Source: Aurantiochytrium sp. KH105
Taxonomy: Eukaryota > Sar > Bigyra > Thraustochytrida > Thraustochytriidae
Direction of reading: 5' to 3'
Assembly: GCA_003116975.1 (NCBI GenBank)
Contig: BGKB01000039.1
Location: 186,001-250,000 of the forward strand
Length of the DNA: 64,000 bases
The notes under the pieces are model-generated. The model saw nothing but the letters and a program-made list of their open reading frames with translations, was not told the DNA's origin and did no database searches. Position 1 is the first letter of the stretch; each line of letters begins with the position of its first letter. Shown here one piece after another: positions 9,597 to 19,224 of this stretch. Position numbers and translations under genes: made by a program.

Positions 9597-9834
9597 CAAT
9601 ATTCGTTTCTTCTGTAGGTATATTGCTTTACTTGTGCGCGGAACGTTGCATCTTTGTTGGCGATGCGGTACCGTAAAATTACAATCATGGTGAAAGATGG
9701 AAAATCATGCGTGCGCGCCGTGAACATGCATGCGAAATGCCAAACTTTGGAGTAAACAGAGGCCAAGGTAGACACAGACGGAGACACCCATTTGTCGCCT
9801 TGGCATCACTTTAGAAGTCAATTTTGTTGTCGTT

Positions 9835-10327
9835 TCATCTTGTCAAGAGCCTCTCGTCCTCGGCCACAAAGTCTTCGCCTTGTTCTTCCTCCTCATAAAT
9901 GGCGCGAGATTCAACGTTGGCATAGCTAGGCTGTCGAAAGCTACCCCCTGATGCAGGGGACCACTTGGTAAAATCGCTGGAGCGCCGACGGGGTCGACCA
10001 AGCGTCTCTTCTGTCTTGAGCTCCGCAAGGACGCGCATGTATGATCGACGCGCCACAATGGATGCAATGGTGGTCATGATAATGGCCAAAAGCAAACTCA
10101 GCATGGGCAGCCACGACTCGTGATTTGTACCGGTCTCACCACTTTCCTTCGTCGTCGTTGAGGTACTATCGCCTTTACCACTTGCGCCATGAGACGCCCC
10201 TGCTTCTAAGAGCGTTTGCGAGACGGAGCCAAGATACACTGAAAAGAGGATACTCTGGAAGTCGCCAAGAAATGCCATGAGGAAGAAGCAGCGAAAGGTC
10301 ACGGGCAGAACTCCAAAGAGATAATTC
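9835..10327 (-). CDS. VTT/TVP38 (SNARE-associated Golgi) family membrane protein, exon 2
   Basis: Second exon of the gene whose first exon is 10525-11513. It follows an acceptor reading CTCTGCAG and completes the split Lys codon (AA|G), giving VQIK-NYLFGVLPVTF, the conserved loop-helix end of VTT domains. It carries the last VTT membrane segments, a Ser/Thr/Gly-rich loop, one more hydrophobic helix (LPMLSLLLAIIMTTIAS) and an acidic cytoplasmic tail. The stop is at 9835-9837. The two exons sum to 1482 bases, exactly 494 codons, which supports the join. Confidence 0.85.
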
Positions 10328-10524
10328 CTGCAGAGGCAACAGAGCACAAGCGTCAGTCAATAGGTCAGTCAGTCAGTCAGTCAGTCAGTCAGTCAGGCAA
10401 TCAATGAGGTTGGAAAGCTTCGCAAATCGAGGATGCGGGCGTCTGGCGCACTTCTTTCACGTTCCGTACCATATTCCTCCAATACAAAGGAAGGACGGTG
10501 TGCAGGCGTTCAGGCGTGACTTAC
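10328..10524 (-). other. Intron (GT-AG, 197 bases) with CAGT microsatellite
   Basis: The donor reads CAA|GTAAGT on the minus strand and the acceptor CTCTGCAG|G. Removing it restores one VTT-domain frame. Inside is a perfect (GTCA)n run around 10364-10396. Confidence 0.85.
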
Positions 10525-11513
10525 TTGATTTGCACAGGCATGACAATGAAGCGTGAAAGAAAGGTGACCCGCCACTGCTCCTTGCGCGCTGCTGCTGACA
10601 TGTTGCGCAGGGTGGGCCTCGAGAGAAGGAGCTTTTCAAAGCGCGTGCGGCAGAGCAGACGCGCTGCCAGAAATGCGGTACATGCACCTACATGATGCGC
10701 GCCCGCTGCAATACAGTATGCTTTTCGGAATTCAAAGACAGCGCCAATGCTAAAGCAGACAAGGGAACCTGGGACGCCCGGAACGAGCAAGACGCCGGCG
10801 ACGGCGAGCCCAAAAACGAGCGTGCCCCCAAAGCCCATGCCGTTGGCCCACAGAGCCCAAGCTTTAATGGCTTCGTTGACGTCTGGAAAAAGCTGTTGCA
10901 GCGTGTAGAACCCTGCGCCGGCCACGAGAATCACCAAAAAGACCTGCGCCACGATTGTGATCACGCGAAACCATGTGGTGGGCCGGGCTGCATCCTCCTG
11001 AAAAGTCTCGGCGAGGATCTCGTCTGCCGCGGAGCTAAGTCGCGACCGCAGCGTGGGCCGGCCCCACTCATCGAGGCTGTCTTCGTCGCTCTCCGGCTCC
11101 TCCTCGCCGTCCGAGACGACCCAGTCTGCGCCGCGCTCGAGGTCGTCGGCGAGGACCCGAAGCGCCGCCTCGGTGATGGAGACCTCGTCATGGCGCGGTT
11201 TATACTCGCGGTCCTTGTCGCGGGTCTTGGCGTTCCGCGCGGCGCCGGTGGCCGCCGCAAGCAGCGCCGCGGGGCCTTCTTGCTGCGCCGCCGCGTCCGA
11301 GTCTCGCGCGTTGCCGCCGCCGCCGCCGCCGCCGCTCGAGGCGCCAACTTTAGTCGAGCTGCCGCCGCTGCTGCTGCCGATGCCGCCGCCGCCGCCGCCG
11401 CCGGCAGCGGCATCTCCGTCCGGGTCGCCGCTGGAGGGGCCGTGTCTGCGCACAAGCCACCTGCCCTCCGGCCCCGCGGACCCGGCGCCGCCGCGCGCGC
11501 CGTGCCCGCTCAT
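10525..11513 (-). CDS. VTT/TVP38 (SNARE-associated Golgi) family membrane protein, exon 1
   Basis: I chose the ATG at 11511-11513 (MSGHGARGG); an in-frame ATG at 11657 would add 48 basic residues that look like translated leader. Joined to 9835-10327 the protein is 493 residues. The first 200 are disordered: Gly runs, then Ala and acidic stretches, from GCC-rich DNA. A membrane helix lies near residue 225. The VTT domain then begins: a hydrophobic helix, 'LLVPGVPGSLVCF' with its Pro-Gly-x-Pro-Gly turn, an Ala/Gly helix, and FLSRF before the intron. TVP38/TMEM64 and TMEM41 relatives are secretory-pathway or ER proteins, some with lipid-scrambling activity. The subfamily looks closest to TMEM64/TVP38, which is an inference. 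Confidence 0.85.
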
Positions 11514-11814
11514 GCTTCGGATTCTGCGGAGAGAGCCTCGCCTCCTCGATCTCCTACATTGTAGTAGTACTTGGTGTCCAAGTAGCAGGCTAGGGCGTAA
11601 CAAACCGCGACGGCGATGGTGACGATGCTGCCGGTGGGGGTGGCATGGAGACACCATCGCAAGAGCCAGGAGCCTAATATATTATACGTATACTGAAGCA
11701 GATTCGAGATGATGATGCGGGAGAGAATTGACTGACAATGAAGCCTCTGTGCTACGAGACAACTTATGAATCACGATTGGAGATCCCCCCGGAACGATCG
11801 ATCATGTCAGTAGG
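11514..11814. other. Intergenic region upstream of the VTT gene
   Basis: About 300 bases between the VTT gene start and the stop of the next minus-strand gene. I see a moderately AT-rich stretch near 11680-11700 and no gene. Confidence 0.5.
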
Positions 11815-13278
11815 CTAGATCCAGTCGGCGCCGCTATTTCGTTCGCTCTTGATTCTCCCTGCCAAGAACCGGGGAAGAGTCTGCTGAAAACGCATGGACA
11901 TTGATAATGCGAAGCGATCCTGTTGCTGATCATTTCCATCCTCAGTTTCATGTGCATTTTCAATTTCTGCTTGATCCTGACCCTGAGCTTGATCTTCCTT
12001 GGCTCTAGGTACCGGCTGGTGAGAGGCAAGAGGCTGCGCGAATCGCTGCGAATCTTTTTGCTTGAGGGTGAACCCACGACCAGAAATCGTACGGAGAGTG
12101 CTTTTCAAGCCAGAACTACGATCTGTTTCTCCAGTTGCGGAGCTGGCCATGGTAGAAATAGCAGCTGACTTGCGGCTGTTGCTATGAGAAATCGCACTCT
12201 GGGCGATTTCGCGAGCAATCAGTACGTAGGTCATCCAGCCAATAGGATTAAAGTAATCGAACTTGTTGCAGAAAAATGGCACGACAGCAAAGACAATGAG
12301 AAGGGTCGCCTGAACTCCGCCATGGACGATGCCTTTAATCTCCCCGTTAATCATCTTTCGCCTTGTCTCGCGCAAGATGTCGCTCTCGTGAAGCTGCTGC
12401 GAATCCGCAAACATGTCTCTGGCCTTTTGGTATACTGCAAACGCTTGACTCATGTGAAGCAAAACGGTCAGGAAATTCGTCCACAGGTAAAGTCGAAAGA
12501 CTGCAATGGCAAGTCGGTTGGGGTAGCCGCCATCGAGAAGTGTGATGATTGGCAGAAAACTACAGAACAGAGAGCCAGCGAGGTTGGCTCTTGCCATCCA
12601 GCGTGTGAGTTTGACGAGAAAGAGAATCTCGGACTGCCTCCGGCGCGAGTTGCGCAAAAAGGTTGCGAGCAGCGCAGGTTGGTAGAAAAAGATCATGATA
12701 CAGAAGGCAGCGCGCACGAGTGCAAAAAGGAGCGTTGGGGCGATGGAGACGCCAATGCGGGCGCTGGGTACAAAGAACTTGATCATACCCATGGCGAGAA
12801 TTCCGGGACAGCCGATATAGGTGAATGTCATGACCGCCATAAGTCCTGGATTGTCCACGAGACGCGTCCGCATGCCTGCGCGAAGTCGCGTCTCTCGGTT
12901 CTTTTTAAAAGTTTCCCACTTGTCCATGATCTGATCCCACATGGAGATCTGCCCCCAGACGGCAAGAAACATGAGAGCGCCCCACAAGGCGAACACCGAC
13001 ACCGAGTGAATTTGGCAGTCGAGGTACTCTGTGTTGACAAAGTCGCTGCGACCTGTCCACCCGCTGTCGCATCCGCACGCACCATCGCTCGTGCACGAGC
13101 CGTGGCCGCTGCAGACAAATTCGCTCGACAGGACGCTCGGTGTTGACCACGGCATGCGCTCGCCGCACGAGTAGGGCACGCCCTCGACGGGCTGCGCGGA
13201 GGCTGATATCGGCCCGAAGCTCGCGACGACGACGGCAGCGGCGACCATCGCCGTTGCGCTCCGCACGGCCGCCGCCAT
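11815..13278 (-). CDS. EGF-like, seven-transmembrane protein
   Basis: 487 residues from the ATG at 13276-13278 (context GCCATGGCGG read on the opposite strand as CCATGGCGGC). A signal peptide covers about 1-28. Residues 35-90 are cysteine-rich with an EGF-like core, CSGHGSCTSDGACGCDSGWTG, which gives the typical C-x-G-x-G-x-C and C-x-C pattern. Seven hydrophobic helices follow, starting at VFALWGALMFLAVWG, PGLMAVMTFTYIG, IAPTLLFALV, ANLAGSLFCSFLP, YLWTNFLTVLL, VQATLLIVFAVVPFF and IGWMTYVLIA. The tail is polar and Gln/Asp-rich. I do not recognise the seven-helix part as a named receptor class; EGF-fronted polytopic proteins are common in oomycetes and thraustochytrids. It lies head to head with another 7TM gene. 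A sensing or adhesion role is only inference. Confidence 0.7.
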   Translation of the reverse strand: MAAAVRSATAMVAAAVVVASFGPISASAQPVEGVPYSCGERMPWSTPSVLSSEFVCSGHGSCTSDGACGCDSGWTGRSDFVNTEYLDCQIHSVSVFALWGALMFLAVWGQISMWDQIMDKWETFKKNRETRLRAGMRTRLVDNPGLMAVMTFTYIGCPGILAMGMIKFFVPSARIGVSIAPTLLFALVRAAFCIMIFFYQPALLATFLRNSRRRQSEILFLVKLTRWMARANLAGSLFCSFLPIITLLDGGYPNRLAIAVFRLYLWTNFLTVLLHMSQAFAVYQKARDMFADSQQLHESDILRETRRKMINGEIKGIVHGGVQATLLIVFAVVPFFCNKFDYFNPIGWMTYVLIAREIAQSAISHSNSRKSAAISTMASSATGETDRSSGLKSTLRTISGRGFTLKQKDSQRFAQPLASHQPVPRAKEDQAQGQDQAEIENAHETEDGNDQQQDRFALSMSMRFQQTLPRFLAGRIKSERNSGADWI

Positions 13279-14396
13279 GGTCTCCAGCCGTCGTATTCCT
13301 GTCGTGGCGCCAGACCGTCTTCACGCAAGGCTTGCTCCCTTGCTAGCGGTTCTGGCTGCCGCAAAAAGCTGAGCTGCGTTGGCCCCTCGTTTTCGCCACC
13401 CACAACATGCCTTGCGCCCATTCCCCGCGATCCACTTCGACCAGCGAACTGTACGTAAGCTCCCCTGAAGGGGCGCAAGTCCATATCCCCCCACCGGCCG
13501 CACAAGAGCCCTCTCTCGAACTGGACAGCCGCTCGTCCCGGCCCCGCTCCGCGAGTCCATCCCCACGTACGCGCGCGCCGCCCTGGCTGCTGGTCCCTCC
13601 CAGTTCCGCGTTCGCGTACCGGTACACACCCTGTAACGCCGTTCGCGTACCCCCGCACCCGCTCTTCCGGCCCCGCTCGCTCTTTCTCCCATCTCTTCGG
13701 CCGCCGAGGCCCGCGTCCGCCCGCCGCCCGGGAGAACGATCGACCGTGGCCACCAGACTCGCGACCGGAGAGACCGGCTGCAGCCCGCGCGGCCGACGCG
13801 GACCCGCAGGCCCTGCCCGCCCTCGCCGCGCAGCCGCAGATCGTGCGGCAGCGAGGTCGAGGAGGCGGAGGAGACGAAGCCCAAAGGAGAAGAGCATTGC
13901 AAGAGATCAAGCAAGCGAGCAGGCAAGCAAGCAAGCAGAGGTGCCCAGACCTCGAGCCCTCGACGCGCGCCGCCAGCCAGCCAGCCCGCCCGCCGCTGGC
14001 CCGCCGCCTCGCGTCGCGTTGGACCGCGTCGCGTCGCGCCGTGTCGCGGACCTCCGCGCCTGCTCCTCGCGCTGCGAAAAGCGAGCGTCCGTCCCTGCGC
14101 GCAGGCAGACAACAACAACGGGCTGTGCTCGCGAGCCAGACTGTGCAGGCCCGCTCGCTCGCGCGAGGCTCGCGCGCTCGCGCTCTCGTGCTCGCGTGCA
14201 CGCGCTCCGGGCGTAGACCTCGCCGCACGCGGGCCGAGCCGTCGAACGACCAAGCAGCTGGGCCAGCTGAGCGAGACAAGCTCAAAGGAAGTGTAGCCCG
14301 AGGTGGAGAAGAGCTTGACAAGTCTTTTCTTGGTCGCAAAAAGCCGCTCTTGCTGCAGATACCAACTACAAAAAAGAAACAACAAAGAAGGAGACC
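13279..14396. other. GC-rich divergent promoter between two 7TM genes
   Basis: About 1.1 kb of very GC-rich sequence in which all six frames stay open for long distances and give Arg/Ala/Pro-rich translations. That pattern is composition, not coding. AAGC-type direct repeats occur near 13905-13935 and CGCG/GCTCGC tracts near 14150-14200. I read it as a shared upstream region and 5' UTRs. Confidence 0.6.
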
Positions 14397-15653
14397 ATGG
14401 CTTTCTGCGAGGGCGACCACTACTATGACGTCTTTGATCCTCGCGAGAACGAGACCGCGCGGGCGGAATGTATCATGTCCGCGCAGTGGTCTGACTTCGA
14501 GTGGGTCCAACCGTACAACTCCAAGTCAGAAAAGGTGTTTTTGGTGGTCGGTATAGTGACCATTGCCATTAGTGCTGGACTCATGGTCTTTTTTCACAAA
14601 CATCGTACCACGAAAGTGATGAAGGCCTCGCGCATTTTCGCTTTTGGCGTCCTCTCAGGCTTCATTGTCCTCATCCTCGGTCTCTTCATGTGGCCATTGC
14701 AATCGAACGAAGCAGTCTGTTTCGTCAAACCATGGTTTCTCGCGCTTGGATTCGGCCTTGTGGGCGGCGCTCTGCTGAGCCGTCTGTACCACTTGTACTA
14801 TTTTTTTTGGCTTTCCAACAACCCGAACCGTCCCATCCGCGAACTTTTGCAATACCAGACCCCTGAAAAGGCCCAATTGCGCGATCAGCGACTGCGTCTC
14901 TACTTTGTGGGCATCATCATCTTGGAACTTCTCCTCATTCTCATCATGGAGAGCGTACCTGCGTCAAGGCCAAACGTCAACTACGAGTGCTGCCCAGTTG
15001 ACGAAAAGGTCTACACCGTGTGTCAGTTCAGTGATGCTTTTGGCTGGACCGCGTTTGTGGTCAACCTTGTTCCTATCATCATGGGGCTTTTCTTTTTGAT
15101 TCGCGTGCATCAATTGCACCGCCAGATTTCCAAGTCAGTGGCGAAGAAGAAACGTCAAGACGCAGAAACGAGCGCAGCTTCGCGATTCTCAGACGGGGCG
15201 TCGGCGGAGGAACAGATCAAAGCCGCTCTGGACCGCGAGCTCAAGCGCTTTCGGCCAATCGAGATCATCCTCTTTTGGGTGGCCTTTTGTGGCGTTGTCC
15301 TCACCATCATCGGATATACTGGCTTGGTCTTGGAATCCATGGACGGTCGTCTGGCATACTACTGTCTCCGCGGCATCATGTTCATTACAATCGTCTGGCT
15401 TTGTTTGTATCGCATCTTCAAACCAATGGTGGACGAAATTAATATCATAACAAATCCGGCGCGGACGGCAGAAACGAACCCCAACGTCACGCCCAAAACC
15501 TCCTACAATACCACCAACACTGGGTCTGCCGCGAAGCCTAGCACGCAACCTGAGACGACGGGCGCCACAACGTCCGACACTGTCGCGCCGGAGGCCGAGA
15601 TCGCGGAAAATCCAGCAAAAGCATCCTCCTACACGGAGATGACCGCTGTCTAA
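14397..15653 (+). CDS. Class C (7TM_3) G-protein-coupled receptor-like protein without a ligand-binding ectodomain
   Basis: 418 residues from the ATG at 14397 (context GACCATGGC). An N-terminal segment of only about 45 residues is followed by seven membrane helices beginning at VFLVVGIVTIAI, IFAFGVLSGFIV, VCFVKPWFLALGFGLVGGAL, YFVGIIILELLLI, WTAFVVNLVPIIMG, IEIILFWVAFCGVV and YYCLRGIMFITIV. The Cys just before helix 3, the LGFGLVGG-x-L-x-x-R-x-Y pattern and the long basic loop before helix 6 match the GABA-B/mGluR class (7TM_3). The large Venus-flytrap domain that binds ligand in that class is absent, and no signal peptide is visible. The tail is Thr/Ala/Glu-rich. It could be an orphan receptor or a partner subunit; coupling cannot be read from the sequence. 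Confidence 0.75.
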   Translation: MAFCEGDHYYDVFDPRENETARAECIMSAQWSDFEWVQPYNSKSEKVFLVVGIVTIAISAGLMVFFHKHRTTKVMKASRIFAFGVLSGFIVLILGLFMWPLQSNEAVCFVKPWFLALGFGLVGGALLSRLYHLYYFFWLSNNPNRPIRELLQYQTPEKAQLRDQRLRLYFVGIIILELLLILIMESVPASRPNVNYECCPVDEKVYTVCQFSDAFGWTAFVVNLVPIIMGLFFLIRVHQLHRQISKSVAKKKRQDAETSAASRFSDGASAEEQIKAALDRELKRFRPIEIILFWVAFCGVVLTIIGYTGLVLESMDGRLAYYCLRGIMFITIVWLCLYRIFKPMVDEINIITNPARTAETNPNVTPKTSYNTTNTGSAAKPSTQPETTGATTSDTVAPEAEIAENPAKASSYTEMTAV

Positions 15654-15902
15654 ATTCTATTCTCCTTCGTATGTCGTTCCAAAGACCATCCGTTTCCCCT
15701 CACACCACAACACTCCATTTTCTTTTTTCCTCTACGTTGTTTCTTTGCTTGCTTTCTTTTCCTCTGCTTTATTCATCCAGCTCCTTGACAAGCTCTCGCT
15801 CTCTCCGCCACCTTTTTTTTTTTTTTTTCTCCATAATCGAGTTCGATCGAGTCACATCAAGAACCTTGCGGCTTGGGTTGGGTCCACCATCAAACGGTGA
15901 TC

Positions 15903-17306
15903 ATGCTTCTCGCACGCAAAGAACTCGAGGCGTGTGCGGCTCGATGGGAAGCCAGCATCCAGGGCCGACTGCACGCGGAGGCAGAAGTAGCCCTTTGTGA
16001 CCCGCAAGGAGCACTACGCAGACAGCTCGTCGCGCAGTGCCATGAGCACCCTTCGTGGCGAGAAAAGTATGTGGACCAACTTCGGCAGCTCGGCCGCCTT
16101 AGCGAGCACGAATACTGCCGAACAATGGCAAAAGATGGCACCTTGCCCGAAGGCACACACCTTGCTCTCGCTCTAGACTGTGAGATGATTGAAACAACGG
16201 GCAACGATATGGCACTCGCACGCGTTAGCGTCGTCAATGTACAGGGTCGCACGGTACTTGACGTCTTTGTGCTGCCGTGCGAGCCGACCTATATCGTGGA
16301 TTGTAGAACGGCCATCACTGGCCTCGACAAGCTCGACCTCGTGGAAAAGGGCGTGACAGTGCGCGAGGCACAGCGACGCTTTGCAGGTTTGTGCTGCCCC
16401 GAGACTGTCCTCATGGGCCACGCGCTTGACCACGATCTGCTGGCGCTCGGATTTCGCCACGATCTCGTCATCGATACCAGCTTCCTCTTTCCTGTACTTG
16501 ACACGGCGCTGGCGGGACCCACATACGATAGATTGCACAGTCTGAGTCATCTCTCTGACACAATTCTTCGCCGCTCCATGGATCGATCGGCGCGTGGTGG
16601 CGTGCATGACTCGATCGAAGACGCGGTCAATTCGCTTGACCTCGTCAAGTACTCGTTGTGCGCCTGCGCGCGTTCTTCTGTAGCGAAGGCGCCACCGGTC
16701 CCACCGCGTGCTCGCCGATTCCGTCAGCGCGGGCCAAACTTTGGTTTCGCAGAGGCACTTCGGGCGCGACAGGTTTTTGCCAGCAGCTCGGCAGCCACCG
16801 TGTCATGGGCCACGGACGAAGCACGCAAAGCACGCGTGCGTGAGTTCTATAGTCTTTCGCTCGTCTCGAGCTTTGAGAACCACGGTCACGAACAAACGAC
16901 CATCTTAAAAGTCCCTTCTTCTCGAACTGCAACGCCAAAACCGTCGGCGACGCAAACGCCATCACCTCCTCCGAACACGAGCGCAAAGGCCTCTTCAAGC
17001 AGACATGTCTCTCATCCTCCTCCCTCGTCCTCGTCATCCTCGTCATCCTCAAGCGTGCAACGCCCTTTAGCGGCATCAGCAACACAAGCAACGCCATCTC
17101 GTGGTCCCACTGCAACTGCAGAAGTTATAATACGTGATCCAAAGGGCGGGAATTCGCGCGTGCGTATCAACGTTGCACAGACGGATTTGCATCGAACCCT
17201 GATCGGCGACCGGGAGCAAATTCGCCGAAAACAAGAAGCGAATGCTCGCATCGCAAAGCTCATGGGCAAGGGCAAAGGAAAGCGACCATCACTTTTCAGG
17301 CGTTGA
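15903..17306 (+). CDS. DEDDh 3'-5' RNA exonuclease (REXO/Rex3-like)
   Basis: 467 residues from the ATG at 15903; the frame upstream has only a TTG. The exonuclease domain covers about 83-255. Exo I is LALDCEMIE (the two acidic metal ligands), Exo II is GHALDHDLLAL and Exo III is HDSIEDAVNSLDL, with the His and Asp of the DEDDh class. The 'DCEMIET' form is typical of the REXO1/REXO4/Rex3p-Rex4p group, which trims structured RNA 3' ends in the nucleus or nucleolus. The C-terminal third is low-complexity with a Ser run (17020-17055) and ends in a basic KGKGKRPSLFRR tail that may be a nuclear or nucleolar signal. Which REXO paralogue it equals is not decidable here. Confidence 0.85.
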   Translation: MLLARKELEACAARWEASIQGRLHAEAEVALCDPQGALRRQLVAQCHEHPSWREKYVDQLRQLGRLSEHEYCRTMAKDGTLPEGTHLALALDCEMIETTGNDMALARVSVVNVQGRTVLDVFVLPCEPTYIVDCRTAITGLDKLDLVEKGVTVREAQRRFAGLCCPETVLMGHALDHDLLALGFRHDLVIDTSFLFPVLDTALAGPTYDRLHSLSHLSDTILRRSMDRSARGGVHDSIEDAVNSLDLVKYSLCACARSSVAKAPPVPPRARRFRQRGPNFGFAEALRARQVFASSSAATVSWATDEARKARVREFYSLSLVSSFENHGHEQTTILKVPSSRTATPKPSATQTPSPPPNTSAKASSSRHVSHPPPSSSSSSSSSSVQRPLAASATQATPSRGPTATAEVIIRDPKGGNSRVRINVAQTDLHRTLIGDREQIRRKQEANARIAKLMGKGKGKRPSLFRR

Positions 17307-17991
17307 TGCGCCGTGAACTTGTTGTAAGAGTAAAATGATATCCAATTACTTTTCTCTCTTTTGCACGAAGAGGGCCAAATCAAGATTCTTTTCAAATTCC
17401 TTTTCTGGCGGAGGAACGAACGGAAAGGAGGATTTTCGTGACACGACTCTGTTTGCTTTTTCTTTTCTAATGAGACAAAGCAAGTTCTCGCAGCAACTCT
17501 TTGGTCGTGGTCTTGCTACGTGCATCCTGAGTTTTCAAAAAATCAACGGGAGAGTAGTAGGCCTCGCATACCACTCCATTTCTGGGAGAGTATGCCCTTG
17601 TTCCGCGCATATTACAGAGCACGAGCACCTCTTTTACGTGCCCATGAATGAACGAGTCGGAAAAAAAACAAACAAGCGTGCAAGCGAGTCGCAAGCAAGC
17701 GAGTCGCAAGCAAGCAAGCAAAAGCACATCTTGCGCGCGGCGGCGTGAGACGCCTCGCTGGCGTGCGGCGCGGCGCATCGCGGCCGCAAAGACTCGCCTG
17801 CGCGGCGCAGGTCGGTCACGTCCCCGGCAGAACCGCGCGGAGGCGCGGCGTGGGCGGATCCTAGGAATCGTCGGTGGCGTCATCCGTCAAAGCCGCGTCA
17901 AGGCGGCGTGGCGCTGCGCGGCAGTGCGGCGCGGAGCTTCAGTCCTGCGCAGAGCGCTCTCCCGCGCGGAGAGAAAGGCAGGAAGGCAACC
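17307..17991. other. Intergenic/5' region with GCAAGC repeats
   Basis: About 685 bases between the exonuclease and the PROPPIN gene. Around 17675-17720 there are direct repeats of GCAAGCGAGTC and GCAAGCAAGC units, followed by a very GC-rich leader. No gene is supported. Confidence 0.55.
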
Positions 17992-19176
17992 ATGATGACA
18001 AGCCGATCGAGCGTGCGCGCACCGTTGCTTTTCCTGGGGTTCAACCAGGATAGCAGTTGCATCTTGGCCGGGATGGACGACGGGTTCTGTTCGTTCAACA
18101 CGGAACCCTTTGCAGAAGGAACGTGGCGCAAGTTCGAGACGGGCGGCATCGGGGGCGTCGAGCTGCTGTACAGGAGCAACATACTCGCGCTGGTGGGCGG
18201 AGGAAGCTGCCCTCATTGGCCCGTAAACAAGGTCATGCTCTGGGACGACTCGAAGAAACGCCGCGTGGGTGAACTCGGATTTCAGACACCCGTCAAGGGT
18301 GTGCGCATGCGCAAGGATATTGTCGTTGTCCTGCTGGAGAAGAACGTTTTTGTGTATAACTTTTTGGACCTTCGCGTGCGCCATAGCTTTGACACAGCAC
18401 CCAACCCGAGAGGACTTTGCGGGCTCAGTCTCGAGCAACAAAACCGCGTGCTCGCCTATCCTGGCCTCGCTCGAGGCAGCATCCAAGTCGAATGCCTTGG
18501 CGAAACCAGCGTTGAGGCATCGCGAACAATTCAAGCCCATGAATCCGAAATTTATGCGCTCGCCGTAACTCGCGACGGCGAACTGGTGGCCTCGGCTTCA
18601 GAGCGAGGCACTCTCATTCGTGTCTTTGTGGCGCGCACCGGCGCCCTTTTGCACGAACTGCGCAGGGGCACCGATGGAGCCTCCATTCACTCCATCTGCT
18701 TCAACGCAACGAGCTCTCTGCTTGCTTGCACCAGCGACAAGTGCACGGTGCACATTTTCGAGGTCGCGAGCGTCCCAGGGCAGTGCACCTCCTCGCAGCA
18801 AGTGGAAGCTTCGCAGGCAGGCGCAGGCGCTGAAGCGGGCCACTCTTCAGCCTCCGTGGGTGCCGCCGAGGCGGACTCGCATGTTGGCGCGAGTCTTTCA
18901 TCGTCGCTGCCCCAGAATCTGGCAAACATGGCTGGCCACGCGCAGTCCATGCTACGCGAGAACTTGGGCGAGTACTTGCCAAAATACTTCACCACGGAGA
19001 CTAGGCGTAGCTGCGTCCGTTTCCCTGTACAGCAGACAACCACAGTGTGCGCCTTTGGCGTAAAGCCAAACTCCCTTCTTGTTGCGGGCTATGATGGGTC
19101 CTTTTCGCAATTTTCTTTTGACCCCGTCAGCGGCTCGCACGAGCGCACCTATTTGTCATCGATATTTCCTGCGTAG
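17992..19176 (+). CDS. PROPPIN (WIPI/WDR45/Atg18-like) phosphoinositide-binding WD40 protein
   Basis: 394 residues from the ATG at 17992 (MMTSRSSVRAPLLFLGFNQD); the open frame upstream begins with GTG and is GC-rich leader. The fold is a seven-bladed propeller. The diagnostic motif is ELRRGTD near residue 222, in the context 'GTLIRVFVARTGALLHELRRG', the L/FRRG pair of Arg that binds PI3P and PI(3,5)P2. The sequence is closest in feel to WDR45/WDR45B (WIPI3/4), where LRRG is usual. These proteins act on phagophores and endosomes in autophagy. An Ala/Glu/Ser-rich insert at about 270-310 sits between blades and probably forms the membrane-contacting loop region. It converges with the ALKBH8-like gene; only 48 bases separate the stops. 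Confidence 0.9.
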   Translation: MMTSRSSVRAPLLFLGFNQDSSCILAGMDDGFCSFNTEPFAEGTWRKFETGGIGGVELLYRSNILALVGGGSCPHWPVNKVMLWDDSKKRRVGELGFQTPVKGVRMRKDIVVVLLEKNVFVYNFLDLRVRHSFDTAPNPRGLCGLSLEQQNRVLAYPGLARGSIQVECLGETSVEASRTIQAHESEIYALAVTRDGELVASASERGTLIRVFVARTGALLHELRRGTDGASIHSICFNATSSLLACTSDKCTVHIFEVASVPGQCTSSQQVEASQAGAGAEAGHSSASVGAAEADSHVGASLSSSLPQNLANMAGHAQSMLRENLGEYLPKYFTTETRRSCVRFPVQQTTTVCAFGVKPNSLLVAGYDGSFSQFSFDPVSGSHERTYLSSIFPA

Positions 19177-19224
19177 TCGTGCTCCTACGCGAGCATACAC
19201 ACACGAACACGCATCTTAACTCTC

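Noticed and set aside
10361..10396. CAGT repeats as a possible CRISPR-like array
   Set aside because: These are uninterrupted tetranucleotides inside an intron of a eukaryotic gene, with no spacers.
12828..14510. 560-codon minus-strand frame and overlapping plus-strand frames
   Set aside because: The frame overlaps a well-supported gene in another register, is Arg/Ala/Ser-rich, and equal-length frames exist on the opposite strand. It is a GC-composition effect.
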